A DNA stretch of 64,000 nucleotides from Cyclobacterium lianum (GTDB taxonomy: Bacteria > Bacteroidota > Bacteroidia > Cytophagales > Cyclobacteriaceae), in the NCBI RefSeq assembly GCF_900143075.1, contig NZ_FRCY01000010.1, forward strand, positions 1 through 64,000, written 5' to 3'. The translations under genes and the position numbers were made by a program. Below the pieces are notes generated by a model that saw nothing but the letters and a program-made list of their open reading frames with translations, searched no databases and had not been told where the DNA came from. Shown here piece by piece: positions 35,647 to 44,255 of the stretch. How positions within the stretch are numbered: the first letter of the stretch is position 1; each line of letters starts with the position of its first letter.

Positions 35647-35704
35647 GTTTCATGTTTGTTTTCAGGCTGCAAATATAAGGTTTCCGCAGGATTGGCCAAG
35701 CGGC

Positions 35705-36310
35705 TCATTCTCCTTCGTAATATTCGGCTACATTTTCCTCAATAAAACCGATTAGTTCATCCCTTCCCTCAAAAGTAACGGCGGAGGTAACAAAAAATTC
35801 GGGCAATTCCACAAATAACTTTTCCATTTCATCCAGAAACTGGTGTACATTTTGGGAGGTTTTGGAATGCGACTGCTTGTCAGCCTTGGTAAATAGCAAT
35901 ACCACGGGCAACTGCAGTTGGCCGCACCATTGTATGAATTCCAGGTCAATTTTTTGAGGGCTGTGGCGGCTATCTATCAGGACGAAAACAGCCGTAAGGT
36001 TTTCTCTCCCGGTGAGATAGGCCCGTATCATTTTGTCCCAGTCTGCCTTTAGTTTTTTGTTTACTTTAGCAAAACCATATCCTGGCAGATCTACCATGTA
36101 CCAACGGCCATCAATGTCAAAGTGGTTGATCAACTGGGTTTTGCCCGGTTTGCCTGAAATTTTGGCCAGGTGCTTGTGATTGGTCAGCATATTGATCAGC
36201 GAGCTCTTGCCCACATTTGACCTGCCTATGAAAGCAAATTCTGGTTTGTTTGCCGGAGGGCATTTCCTGTGGTCGGTGTTGCTGGTTAAGAAGCGTGCAT
36301 TTTTCAACAT
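35705..36310 (-). CDS. engB: Ribosome biogenesis GTPase EngB/YsxC
   Basis: 201 residues. All GTPase motifs are visible: G1 GRSNVGKSSLIN (about 28-39), G3 DLPGYGFAKV (about 73-82) and G4 FTKADKQSH (about 140-148). It helps late assembly of the large ribosomal subunit and is normally essential. It diverges from ubiE across 116 bp. Confidence 0.93.
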   Translation of the reverse strand: MLKNARFLTSNTDHRKCPPANKPEFAFIGRSNVGKSSLINMLTNHKHLAKISGKPGKTQLINHFDIDGRWYMVDLPGYGFAKVNKKLKADWDKMIRAYLTGRENLTAVFVLIDSRHSPQKIDLEFIQWCGQLQLPVVLLFTKADKQSHSKTSQNVHQFLDEMEKLFVELPEFFVTSAVTFEGRDELIGFIEENVAEYYEGE

Positions 36311-36426
36311 GGCCCTTTTTTACTGCAAAGGTAAGCAATTTCTGCAAACAGGGGCCCGCCAATAAATCATTAACATTTTTCCTTTGCTCGGGTTTACTTA
36401 GTAATATTGTAGCGAAAAGATAAGCC

Positions 36427-37149
36427 ATGTCCGTAGTTCCATACAAAGATCAAAAAGAAGGCAAAAAGCAGCAGGTTGCCAGCATGTTTGACAATATCAG
36501 CAAAAAGTACGACCTGCTGAACCATCTCCTGAGCCTGGGTATAGACATCGTCTGGAGAAAAAAGGCCATTCGCATGCTGAAAAAGGACAGGCCGGCACTA
36601 ATATTGGACATCGCCACCGGTACGGGTGACTTTGCGATTGAGGCTCTTGCGCTCGAGCCTAAAAAGGTAATCGGCGTGGACATCTCTGAGGGCATGCTCC
36701 GGGAGGGGAGGAAGAAGATGAAGGAAAAGAAACTGGATCACATCATAGACCTCCAATTGGGCGATTCTGAAAAGTTGCTGTTTGAGGAAAATAAGTTTGA
36801 TGCCGTGATCGTTTCTTTTGGTGTCAGGAATTTCGAAAATCTGGAAAAAGGGCTAAGAGACATGCACCGGGTATTGAAGCCGGGCGGAAAAACGGTTATT
36901 CTGGAATTTTCGAAACCCAAAAAATTCCCGATGAAGCAAGCTTATTCCTTTTATTTTAGATATATTTTACCTCAAATTGGTAAAATGATCTCTAAAGACA
37001 AGTCTGCCTACACCTATTTGCCCGAATCGGTAAAGGCATTTCCGGATGGAAGGGATTTTCTTGACGTTCTGGAGAAGGTAGGTTTCAAACAAACGCAATG
37101 CAAAACACTCACATTTGGCATCAGTTCCATATATACCGGCATAAAATAA
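36427..37149 (+). CDS. ubiE: Demethylmenaquinone methyltransferase
   Basis: 240 residues. The MenG/UbiE markers are MFDNISKKYDLLNHLLSLG, the SAM-binding motif DIATGTGDFAIEAL (about 58-71), and DAVIVSFGVRNFENLEKGL. It adds the methyl group that completes menaquinone. No ubiquinone genes are seen and Bacteroidota use menaquinone, so the MenG role is the expected one. The next gene, porT, starts 52 bp before its stop. Confidence 0.93.
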   Translation: MSVVPYKDQKEGKKQQVASMFDNISKKYDLLNHLLSLGIDIVWRKKAIRMLKKDRPALILDIATGTGDFAIEALALEPKKVIGVDISEGMLREGRKKMKEKKLDHIIDLQLGDSEKLLFEENKFDAVIVSFGVRNFENLEKGLRDMHRVLKPGGKTVILEFSKPKKFPMKQAYSFYFRYILPQIGKMISKDKSAYTYLPESVKAFPDGRDFLDVLEKVGFKQTQCKTLTFGISSIYTGIK

Positions 37150-37877
37150 GCCTGATAGCGTTTTTTCTGCTGATCATTCAGGTATTGCCCCTGCAGGCCC
37201 AGCAAAAAAGTCTGATCTTTAATGCCTCAGGTAGTGATGACCAGGCCCTCTCCTATGGATTTTTTCTTGCTGCCCACAACAGCAGCCTCAGGATCAAGTA
37301 CTCGGACAATTTTATGGATCCCGCTTACCCGGGCTTAGAAAATGTGCGGGCCATCATGCCGGTATTTTCTCCGGGCTTTGCCCTGGGTTTTCTGGTGACA
37401 GGCAGGCTGCATGACCAGCTTAACCTGATGTTTACCCCGAAAGTGGGCTTCTACGAATACCGCACGGAATTGCAGCTTTTTACCGATGATGGCAACTCTC
37501 CCAATGGGATAGGCATCAGTACCGTGCCCCTGCTCACAGAGGAAACCCTGGTAGAATTTCCACTTTTGGTGAAATACAAGTCCGAGCGCTTCAACAATAC
37601 GCGGATGTTTTTTGTCGGGGGCCTGAATGGACAGATCCGAACCAAAAACCAGGAAGAGGCCAACGAAGACCCGGTGGTCCTGAAAGGCCGGGATCTGGCA
37701 GTGGAAATGGGGCTGGGATTTGACCTCTACTTCCAATACTTTAAATTCTCCCCCGAAATCCGCTTTTCCCACGGTTTGATGAACCTGTACCAGCCCGGGT
37801 ATTCCGACGAACGCCTGGCCGGCGCGATCAGTGATATCCGGCGCAAATCCATTACCCTCTACCTGAATTTTCAGTAA
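37098..37877 (+). CDS. porT: PorT-family outer membrane protein, type IX secretion
   Basis: 259 residues. An export signal (about 17-34, ending QAQQ) precedes an eight-stranded-barrel-like protein with GFFLAAHNSSLRIKYS, PGFALGFLVTGRL and LPLRIKYS-like strands, and SPEIRFSHGLMNLY. PorT is needed for the type IX secretion system that exports gliding and degradative enzymes in Bacteroidota. Position right after ubiE is the conserved arrangement. The overlap of 52 bp with ubiE is long, but no other Met precedes the signal peptide. Confidence 0.85.
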   Translation: MQNTHIWHQFHIYRHKISLIAFFLLIIQVLPLQAQQKSLIFNASGSDDQALSYGFFLAAHNSSLRIKYSDNFMDPAYPGLENVRAIMPVFSPGFALGFLVTGRLHDQLNLMFTPKVGFYEYRTELQLFTDDGNSPNGIGISTVPLLTEETLVEFPLLVKYKSERFNNTRMFFVGGLNGQIRTKNQEEANEDPVVLKGRDLAVEMGLGFDLYFQYFKFSPEIRFSHGLMNLYQPGYSDERLAGAISDIRRKSITLYLNFQ

Positions 37878-37936
37878 AACGGCCTCTAGCGTGGTAATGC
37901 GTTTTTAATCCACAGGGAAAAATTTTATATTCCCTC

Positions 37937-38698
37937 ATGGAAAAGAAAATAGCATTCATCACGGGAGCTACCTCCGGTATAGGCAGAGCATGTGCCCGGT
38001 ACCTGGCCGAGGAAGGCTTTGCCATTGTCGGTTGTGGCCGTAGAAAAGAAAGACTCGAACAACTTAAAGCCGAACTGCCTTCCGATACGCCATACCAATA
38101 TCTGGTCTTTGATGTACGGGATAAGGAGGCAGTATTCGCAGCGGTGGACTCCCTTCCCAAAGAATGGCAGTCTATCGATGTGCTCATCAACAATGCTGGT
38201 AATGCTCACGGTCTGGACCCTATACATGAGGGCAGCGAAGCAGACTGGGACGCCATGATGGACATCAATGTAAAAGGACTGCTATACGTGTCCAAAAAAA
38301 TCATTCCGGGAATGGTGGAGAGAAAAAGTGGGCAAATCATCAATATTGGCTCCACTGCCGGGAAGGAAGTATATCCCAAAGGTAATGTTTACTGTGGCTC
38401 CAAGCATGCCGTAGACGCCATCACCAAAGGCATGCGCCTGGACCTGAACCCCTATGGCATCAAAGTCATGGCCATCAATCCCGGACTGGTGGACACCGAA
38501 TTTTCCCTGGTCCGTTTCAAGGGCGACGATGACAAGGCAGCACAGGTATACAAAGGCTTCCAGCCCCTGAAAGCAGAGGACATTGCCGATGTGGTGCGCT
38601 TTGCCATCACCCGGCCGCCACATGTGGTGCTGGCTGATGTGATTGTTTTGCCCACGGCCCAGGCCAGTACTACCTTGCTGAATAAGGATCATGAATAG
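37937..38698 (+). CDS. Short-chain dehydrogenase, YdfG-like
   Basis: 253 residues. The NAD(P)-binding TGATSGIGRA (about 8-17), NNAGNA, catalytic Ser in INIGSTAG (about 138) and YCGSKHAV (Tyr/Lys pair, about 154-161) are in place. The best match is the YdfG group, which oxidises L-allo-threonine and serine and reduces malonic semialdehyde. The stop overlaps the start of the dipeptidase gene by 8 bp. Confidence 0.85.
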   Translation: MEKKIAFITGATSGIGRACARYLAEEGFAIVGCGRRKERLEQLKAELPSDTPYQYLVFDVRDKEAVFAAVDSLPKEWQSIDVLINNAGNAHGLDPIHEGSEADWDAMMDINVKGLLYVSKKIIPGMVERKSGQIINIGSTAGKEVYPKGNVYCGSKHAVDAITKGMRLDLNPYGIKVMAINPGLVDTEFSLVRFKGDDDKAAQVYKGFQPLKAEDIADVVRFAITRPPHVVLADVIVLPTAQASTTLLNKDHE

Positions 38699-39452
38699 GG
38701 GGCAGATTTGTTTGCTGCTGCTCTGCGGGCTGGCTTGTAACAGCGACAATCGTGGAAACCTCCGGGTTTCAGAAGAGGTATCGATTACCAGCCTGCAGGA
38801 TTCGACGGCCACGGCCTTTAGGATAGATCCTCCCGATACCGGCGAGTTGGAAAGGCGGCTCATCAATTCCGGTCTGGTAAATATCCGGGAGCGCATTCCA
38901 GAGGTGTATGTGGAGTTGAAATATTCGACGGAGGATAATTTTTTCGGAAAAGACGTATATGGAGAGCTAACCCGCTGCTACATGCAGCCCGAGGTGGCGG
39001 AAATGCTGGAAGTTGCCTACAGGGAATTGAAGTCCGGAAATCCGGAGCTTACTTTTCTGATCTATGACGCAGTGCGGCCACAATCGGTGCAACAAATCCT
39101 ATGGGACGAGCTGGACAAACCCGATAGCCTGAAACCCCTATATGTAGCCGATCCAAAGGTGGGCAGTCTGCACAATTATGGCGTAGCGGTGGACCTCACG
39201 CTTGCTGTGGCTGCCAGCGGGGAGCCCTTGGATATGGGCACGGGTTACGATTTTTTTGGCTATGCGGCTTATCCGGATCGGGAAGAGGAAATGTTGGCAG
39301 CCGGCAGGATAAGTGAAGAGCAGGTTGCAAACAGAAAGATCCTGAGAGAAGTCATGCTGGCTGCGGGATTTACCGGCATAGGCTCAGAATGGTGGCATTT
39401 TAATGCCTATAGCAGAAAAGTTGCCGCACAGAAATTCGAGATTGTGAAATAA
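38691..39452 (+). CDS. D-alanyl-D-alanine dipeptidase, VanX/DdpX family lipoprotein
   Basis: 253 residues. An N-terminal lipobox (LLCGLACNS, Cys about 16) marks it as a lipoprotein. The M15D peptidase zinc ligands are in SLHNYGVAVDLTL (His and Asp, about 162-174) and SEWWHFNAYS (His, with Glu as the base, about 234-243). It splits D-Ala-D-Ala, a role in dipeptide recycling in Gram-negative bacteria rather than vancomycin resistance, since no vanA or vanH genes lie nearby. It overlaps the SDR gene by 8 bp. Confidence 0.88.
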   Translation: MNRGQICLLLLCGLACNSDNRGNLRVSEEVSITSLQDSTATAFRIDPPDTGELERRLINSGLVNIRERIPEVYVELKYSTEDNFFGKDVYGELTRCYMQPEVAEMLEVAYRELKSGNPELTFLIYDAVRPQSVQQILWDELDKPDSLKPLYVADPKVGSLHNYGVAVDLTLAVAASGEPLDMGTGYDFFGYAAYPDREEEMLAAGRISEEQVANRKILREVMLAAGFTGIGSEWWHFNAYSRKVAAQKFEIVK

Positions 39453-39491
39453 TAATTGTATAATCGCCCTTTAAAATAATTTACATAACCT

Positions 39492-40262
39492 ATGCAATTC
39501 ATAAACAATAAACTCAAATCCATAGGCATCATCGCTTTGGGTTTGGCCCTGATCCTCATGCCTGCCATCAGCCAGGCCCAGCAATTCCGGGCATTGGTAA
39601 TCAGCAAAACCGCAGGATTCCGGCACCAGTCCATCCCTGAAGGGGTGGCTGCCATAAAAAAACTCGGCGAGAAGCACCGCTTTCAGGTTTATGCCACAGA
39701 AGATGCCGGACAGGTCAATGACAAGAATCTGGAGCGCTATGATGTGATCATCCTGATGAGCACTACCGGAACCATTTTTAATGACGAAGAGAAGGCCGCA
39801 TTTGAAAGATTTGTGCAAAGCGGCAAGGGTGTGGTGGGAGTACACAGTGCTACCGATACGGAGTATGATTGGCCCTGGTATACCAAGCTGATCGGCGGGC
39901 AGTTTAACCACCATCCCCAGCAGCAGACCGCCCGGATGCAGGTCGTCAACCGGGACCATCCCGCCACCTACCACCTGAATGACAAATGGCTGCGCACCGA
40001 TGAGTGGTATGAGTTCAAAAATTTCAACGAAGATGTCAATATTCTGGTCCAGCTGGATGAGACTTCCTACGAGGTAGGAGAGCGAAACGGCGATAAAATG
40101 GGCATGGGTGCCGTGCACCCCATTTCCTGGTACCATGAATATGATGGAGGAAGGGTTTTCTACACGGGCCTGGGCCATGTGGAGGAAGCCTTTGAAGATG
40201 CCGATTTCCTGGATCACCTGTATGGAGGGATCTGGTATGCAGCTTTGGGCAGGCCTTTTTAG
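39492..40262 (+). CDS. ThuA-like domain secreted protein
   Basis: 256 residues. A signal peptide (about 14-31, ending SQAQ) precedes a ThuA domain starting FRALVISKTAGFRHQSIPEG (about 33-52) and including VGVHSATDTEYDWPWYTKL. The fold resembles class I glutamine amidotransferases without the Cys nucleophile. ThuA proteins are linked to sugar use, and in Bacteroidota often sit next to oxidoreductases, which is not the case here. A strong terminator follows it. Confidence 0.85.
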   Translation: MQFINNKLKSIGIIALGLALILMPAISQAQQFRALVISKTAGFRHQSIPEGVAAIKKLGEKHRFQVYATEDAGQVNDKNLERYDVIILMSTTGTIFNDEEKAAFERFVQSGKGVVGVHSATDTEYDWPWYTKLIGGQFNHHPQQQTARMQVVNRDHPATYHLNDKWLRTDEWYEFKNFNEDVNILVQLDETSYEVGERNGDKMGMGAVHPISWYHEYDGGRVFYTGLGHVEEAFEDADFLDHLYGGIWYAALGRPF

Positions 40263-40282
40263 AAACGAGCAAAGATTTACAT

Positions 40283-40310
40283 AAAAAAACCCTCTATTGA
40301 GGGTTTTTTT
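40283..40310. terminator. Bidirectional intrinsic terminator
   Basis: AAAAAAACCCTC (40283-40294) and GAGGGTTTTTTT (40299-40310) form a perfect 12-bp stem with a four-base loop. T-runs on both strands let it serve the rightward ThuA gene and the leftward methyltransferase gene that ends at 40390. Confidence 0.9.
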
Positions 40311-40389
40311 ATGAACCAATTTTCAGGCAGGTAAAGGTTTGTAAATTAACATGTCATCGCCCAGGTCCAAAATATCTTGGTAAGGATGG

Positions 40390-41163
40390 TTAGTACTTTG
40401 ACGTTCCGGTTAAATACAAAAGTTTTAAAGGTCCTGAATTTATTTTTCCCAATTGCCAGTTATATCTTCCGGACCCCTGTAATTCACCAATAAGGTTTTC
40501 CATTTCTTGTAAGGAGTAGGTCCTAAGTGAAGAGACTACCCCATCCCAAAGGACGCAAATAGGAACAATTGGAATCAGATAAGTAAAAATAATTCTGCTC
40601 AATTTAAAAGGAGCGATGAATGGAGTTGTCAATAAAACGGTTATCGGCGAAAATAGCATTGCGATAATACTTGGGATGCTTCTTTCTTGTGCTTCAAACA
40701 GGGCAATACCACTTTTTGCCTCGACCGCATTTTGTAAAATTAATTTGGCATCAGCTGGCTTGAAATGATGAAACGACAGAAATAAAGTCCTAAGTCCTTT
40801 AAATTCTGAAGGGACATTTCTGGCGTCAACGGGTTTTGCCTCATAATCAAAGTTATCAGCAAGCTTTGTGCTTAGTTCAAAAGCGGTTAAATTAGGAAAA
40901 TAGTCCGTCATGATAACTTTTAGCCCCGGTACCTTTTTCGTTAATTCCCTGTTCAGCCCTAAAAGCCCACCACCCCCGCCTGATCCGAGGTCAATAATTG
41001 TGTCTGTTTGGTTTTTCCTTAATAATTCTACCAGGATCGGAATAATGGGCTTATACATTCCTGACTTGTTTGATAAGAATTGTAAAAAATCAGTCAGGTA
41101 GTTTCTTAACAAAGTGGGAAACCATTTTTGGTCTTCAAACTCAAATAGATGTATCCTTCCCAT
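40390..41163 (-). CDS. Class I SAM-dependent methyltransferase-like membrane-associated protein
   Basis: 257 residues. The SAM-binding motif IIDLGSGGGGGLLGLNREL (about 54-72) is followed by VIMTDYFPNLTAFE. The next segments, LFSPITVLLTTPFIAPF and FTYLIPIVPICVLWDGVV, are hydrophobic, which is unusual for a soluble methyltransferase and suggests membrane contact or a lipid substrate. Its codons are more AT-rich than those of its neighbours, so it may be acquired. It is monocistronic, with the terminator at 40283-40310 downstream. Confidence 0.65.
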   Translation of the reverse strand: MGRIHLFEFEDQKWFPTLLRNYLTDFLQFLSNKSGMYKPIIPILVELLRKNQTDTIIDLGSGGGGGLLGLNRELTKKVPGLKVIMTDYFPNLTAFELSTKLADNFDYEAKPVDARNVPSEFKGLRTLFLSFHHFKPADAKLILQNAVEAKSGIALFEAQERSIPSIIAMLFSPITVLLTTPFIAPFKLSRIIFTYLIPIVPICVLWDGVVSSLRTYSLQEMENLIGELQGSGRYNWQLGKINSGPLKLLYLTGTSKY

Positions 41164-41473
41164 TTTGGGCTGTTTTTTTTTATGATCCGCCGCTAAATAA
41201 ATTGGGGTTTCCTAAGTTTTTATCTGCCTAATCATGTGTAGGTTTGCCTATCAACAATCAAGTAATGCGAGGCCCATATGGTGCCATTTATGCATCATTT
41301 GTACTTGTTTTCCTTTTTTTTACAATTGATATTGAAGATATTAAAAAATTTGGACTAAAAAAAGGTATGTACAAGTTACCATCTGAACACTTTTGCGGCA
41401 AAAGATTTGTGAATTGCGTAAGGGCAGCAGTAAACAATGTCGAAAGAAAATCACAACTTGTAGGTAGCACTGA
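41164..41473. other. Intergenic region, no supported gene
   Basis: About 310 bp between the start of the methyltransferase gene and the end of the amidohydrolase gene. It is AT-rich. A + strand frame at 41244-41531 runs into the antisense of the amidohydrolase C-terminus and is not convincing. I see no hairpin of note. Confidence 0.4.
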
Positions 41474-42589
41474 TCAGTCCGGAAACAAACTCGCATCCAT
41501 ATTGGGGATGATCCGCAAAGCATTTTTGTAATACACTTTTTTCAATACCTCATCCGGAAGATCCAGCCCGTACATGCGCCAGAAGGCATGGTATTTTTTG
41601 TAGTAAGGGAAGTATTCATCGGCGGTCTCCAAAACCCGGAAATAGGTATAAAATTCCTCCTTGTTGTAGGCATCTTTCCCAAACAAAATCCGGTCCTGAT
41701 ACTTGATGAAAAACTCCCTGGCCATCCTGGGCTGCCGGCCAAACTCGGCAATTACTGCTCCTATACCAAAATTGACATTGGGATATTGCTCCAGGTGCCT
41801 GCCTGCTTTGGCCAGGTCATTGGCCATCCAGCCCATGTGGGCATTGATAAAGGTAGTGCCGGGATGCTTGAGGAAGACATGGTGTTGTTCGGCGATGATC
41901 TGCGCGAAGGGAGCCGGATTATCGGGGCCTCTTTTGCGATTGGGATTGATTTTCAGCTCCAGCCAGCGCTCGTTATGGGCATCCATGGGTTCCCAGAAGG
42001 GAGCCGGGTCAGCCGCGTGGATCAGAACGGGTATTCCCAGTTCCCCGCATTTGGCCCAGATGGGATCCAGATCAGGATGGTCTATAGGCACTCTATTTCC
42101 ATTGATATCCGTGACAGAAAGCCCCAGGCTTTTGTAAATCTTTAGTCCATTGGCCCCGTTTTTCACATCAGTTTCCAATTCAGCTACTGCCTTTTCCACC
42201 CAACCTTCACCGCCAAATCCTTCAAAGCCCAGATTGGTAAAAACGATAAAACGACCTGGAGCCACCCCATTGAACCGCCGGATCATGGAGTTCAGGTATT
42301 CCTGCGCATCGATCTCTGCCCGGCTACGGGCAAAACCCTTTCCGCTGAGGTTAACCATCGTGGCCATGTTCAACTCGTCCATTTCGGATACCAGCCTGTG
42401 GATCAGTTCTTGTGTGACGTTCCATTGGTGACTGTGGATATCTACAAAGGGAAATTTGGCCCGCATTACCGGATTTTCAGGGACTACCAGGGTGGAGGTG
42501 GGATTATATTCCTCAAAACCCATTTCCTGGGCATAAATGCCAGTCGAACTCAGACAAAAGACCAGGAATAGAAGAAAAGATAATTTCAT
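41474..42589 (-). CDS. Secreted amidohydrolase, TIM-barrel
   Basis: 371 residues with a signal peptide (about 1-20, ending IYAQ). The metal motif DIHSH (about 49-53) opens an amidohydrolase-2-type barrel. IPVLIHAADPAPF and TTFINAHMGWM carry further His ligands, and ILFGKDAYN the final Asp. The substrate is unknown; family relatives hydrolyse or decarboxylate small acids. A divergent RNase HI gene begins 264 bp upstream. Confidence 0.8.
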   Translation of the reverse strand: MKLSFLLFLVFCLSSTGIYAQEMGFEEYNPTSTLVVPENPVMRAKFPFVDIHSHQWNVTQELIHRLVSEMDELNMATMVNLSGKGFARSRAEIDAQEYLNSMIRRFNGVAPGRFIVFTNLGFEGFGGEGWVEKAVAELETDVKNGANGLKIYKSLGLSVTDINGNRVPIDHPDLDPIWAKCGELGIPVLIHAADPAPFWEPMDAHNERWLELKINPNRKRGPDNPAPFAQIIAEQHHVFLKHPGTTFINAHMGWMANDLAKAGRHLEQYPNVNFGIGAVIAEFGRQPRMAREFFIKYQDRILFGKDAYNKEEFYTYFRVLETADEYFPYYKKYHAFWRMYGLDLPDEVLKKVYYKNALRIIPNMDASLFPD

Positions 42590-42853
42590 GGGGAAGCGGT
42601 TGATATCGTTTACCGTTTGGAATAAGCAAAGATGAATAAGACCGTTAAATTAACATTCAATTCTGAAAATAAGCTGAATTTACGGTATAAGATATTGAAA
42701 AAATCTGGAATGACCGGCCAAACACCAAAAAAGCTAAAGTTTTCTTCCCCGGCAATTATTTAGGATATTTGGCCAGATTATAGGGATTTGGAAAAAAGTT
42801 CGGCAAGAATTTAAATCATGTATGCCGGAATAATCCTGAATTTTGGATGACTT

Positions 42854-43321
42854 ATGATAAGAATATATACAGATGGGGCCTCTAAGGGCAATCCCGGAAA
42901 TGGCGGATACGGAGTGGTATTGCTCTATAAGGACCTCAGAAAAGAGCTTTCAGAAGGGTACAGGATGACTACCAACAACCGCATGGAGTTGCTGGCGGTG
43001 ATCAGGGGCCTGGAAGCCCTGAAAGTGGAGGGACTTCCGGTCACTGTTTACTCAGACAGCAAATATGTGGTTGATGCCGTTCAGAAAGGCTGGATCTGGA
43101 GCTGGCAGAAAAAAGGCTTCAAGGACAAAAAAAATGTCGACCTCTGGAAAAAATACATTCCCCTTCACATCAAGTACAAGCCCAAATTTCTGTGGGTGAA
43201 AGGCCATGATGGCAACAGGGAAAACGAGCGCTGTGACGAGTTGGCAGTGGCTGCTGCCAGTGGAGCAGCGCTCAAGGTGGATCAGGGCTATGAGGCGGAA
43301 AGAAATCAGGGCATGTTCTGA
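42854..43321 (+). CDS. rnhA: Ribonuclease HI
   Basis: 155 residues. The four catalytic acids are visible: Asp in IYTDGASKGNPGNGG (about residue 6), Glu in TNNRMELLAVI (about 47), Asp in VYSDSKYVVDA (about 69) and Asp in ENERCDELA (about 130). It cuts the RNA strand of RNA-DNA hybrids. The next gene starts 1 bp after its stop. Confidence 0.94.
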   Translation: MIRIYTDGASKGNPGNGGYGVVLLYKDLRKELSEGYRMTTNNRMELLAVIRGLEALKVEGLPVTVYSDSKYVVDAVQKGWIWSWQKKGFKDKKNVDLWKKYIPLHIKYKPKFLWVKGHDGNRENERCDELAVAAASGAALKVDQGYEAERNQGMF

Positions 43322-43322
43322 C

Positions 43323-44039
43323 ATGGCAAACAGCTATTTTCAATTCAAACAATTTCGCATTGAGCAGGACCGCTGTGCCATGAAAATGGGTACGGATGCC
43401 GTTTTGTTGGGGGCTTTGGCTCATCTGGATAAAACGAAAATGATCCTGGATATCGGTACGGGTACGGGAGTGATTGCCCTGATGCTGGCACAAAGATTTC
43501 CGGAGGCCAGGGTGCATGGCGTAGAGATCGAAGCGCAAGCGTTTGTTCAGGCGACGCAAAACTTCCGGGACAGCCCCTGGAGGGATCGGTTGGAGATCGA
43601 TCATGCAGCCTTTCAGGACTATGCCCTCACCCGGGACCGGAAATACGATCTGATAGTCAGTAATCCTCCTTTTTTCTCCGGCCAGCTCAAATCTCCGGAT
43701 ACTCAAAAAAGCTGGGCCCGCCACGATGACCAACTGTCCCAAAAGGACCTGTTACTGGGAGTAGATCAGCTTTTGACCGAAGAGGGCTTGTTTTGGTTGA
43801 TCCTGCCTGTCAGAGAGATGCGGCTGTTTAAAACGCTGGCAAAGCAATCAGGCTTTGTTCTTCAACAGGAATACCTGATACGGGACAGGGCAGGTGTAGA
43901 TCCTCGCAGGCAAATTTGTTCTTTCGGCAAAGGAAACAGGTGCCCAAAGCCTTCTGGAGAAATTATCCTCAAGGAGGCATCTGGTGGATTTCACATCGAT
44001 TACCGTAATTTGCTGAAAGATTTTCTCCTTGATTTTTGA
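43323..44039 (+). CDS. trmN6: tRNA1(Val) (adenine(37)-N6)-methyltransferase
   Basis: 238 residues from the ATG at 43323, which gives MANSYFQFKQFRIEQDRCAM, the family's usual opening; an earlier in-frame Met would overlap rnhA by over 100 bp. The SAM motif DIGTGTGVIALMLAQRFP and the adenine-methyltransferase motif SNPPFF (about 110-115) support TrmN6 (YfiC). It modifies A37 of tRNA-Val. It is co-transcribed with rnhA. Confidence 0.88.
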   Translation: MANSYFQFKQFRIEQDRCAMKMGTDAVLLGALAHLDKTKMILDIGTGTGVIALMLAQRFPEARVHGVEIEAQAFVQATQNFRDSPWRDRLEIDHAAFQDYALTRDRKYDLIVSNPPFFSGQLKSPDTQKSWARHDDQLSQKDLLLGVDQLLTEEGLFWLILPVREMRLFKTLAKQSGFVLQQEYLIRDRAGVDPRRQICSFGKGNRCPKPSGEIILKEASGGFHIDYRNLLKDFLLDF

Positions 44040-44255
44040 AAGGGAGCCTGATCGGCGGATTTTAACTCCCTGAGCATGACCACCAAAGGTTTGCCGGTAT
44101 AGCGCACTTCAACCAGAAGCCATGCGATAGACAGGGTTTAGCGATCCTAGGTTCGCTGCCTCCAAATGCAATGGCTCAACAATTGAATATCCGGAGTTTC
44201 CCGTCCGAATATGGGAGTATTTCCGGTTCGGTTACTTTTTTGTAAATTGGATGCC

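Noticed and set aside
38691-39452. Vancomycin resistance function for the VanX-like gene
   Set aside because: No vanH, vanA or VanRS genes are present and the organism type is Gram-negative, so dipeptide recycling is more likely.
41244-41531. A 95-codon open frame on the + strand
   Set aside because: It ends inside the antisense of the amidohydrolase C-terminus and has no recognisable domain.
44040-44255. Possible tRNA or small RNA in the gap before the EEP gene
   Set aside because: No cloverleaf, no T-loop consensus and no terminator were found.
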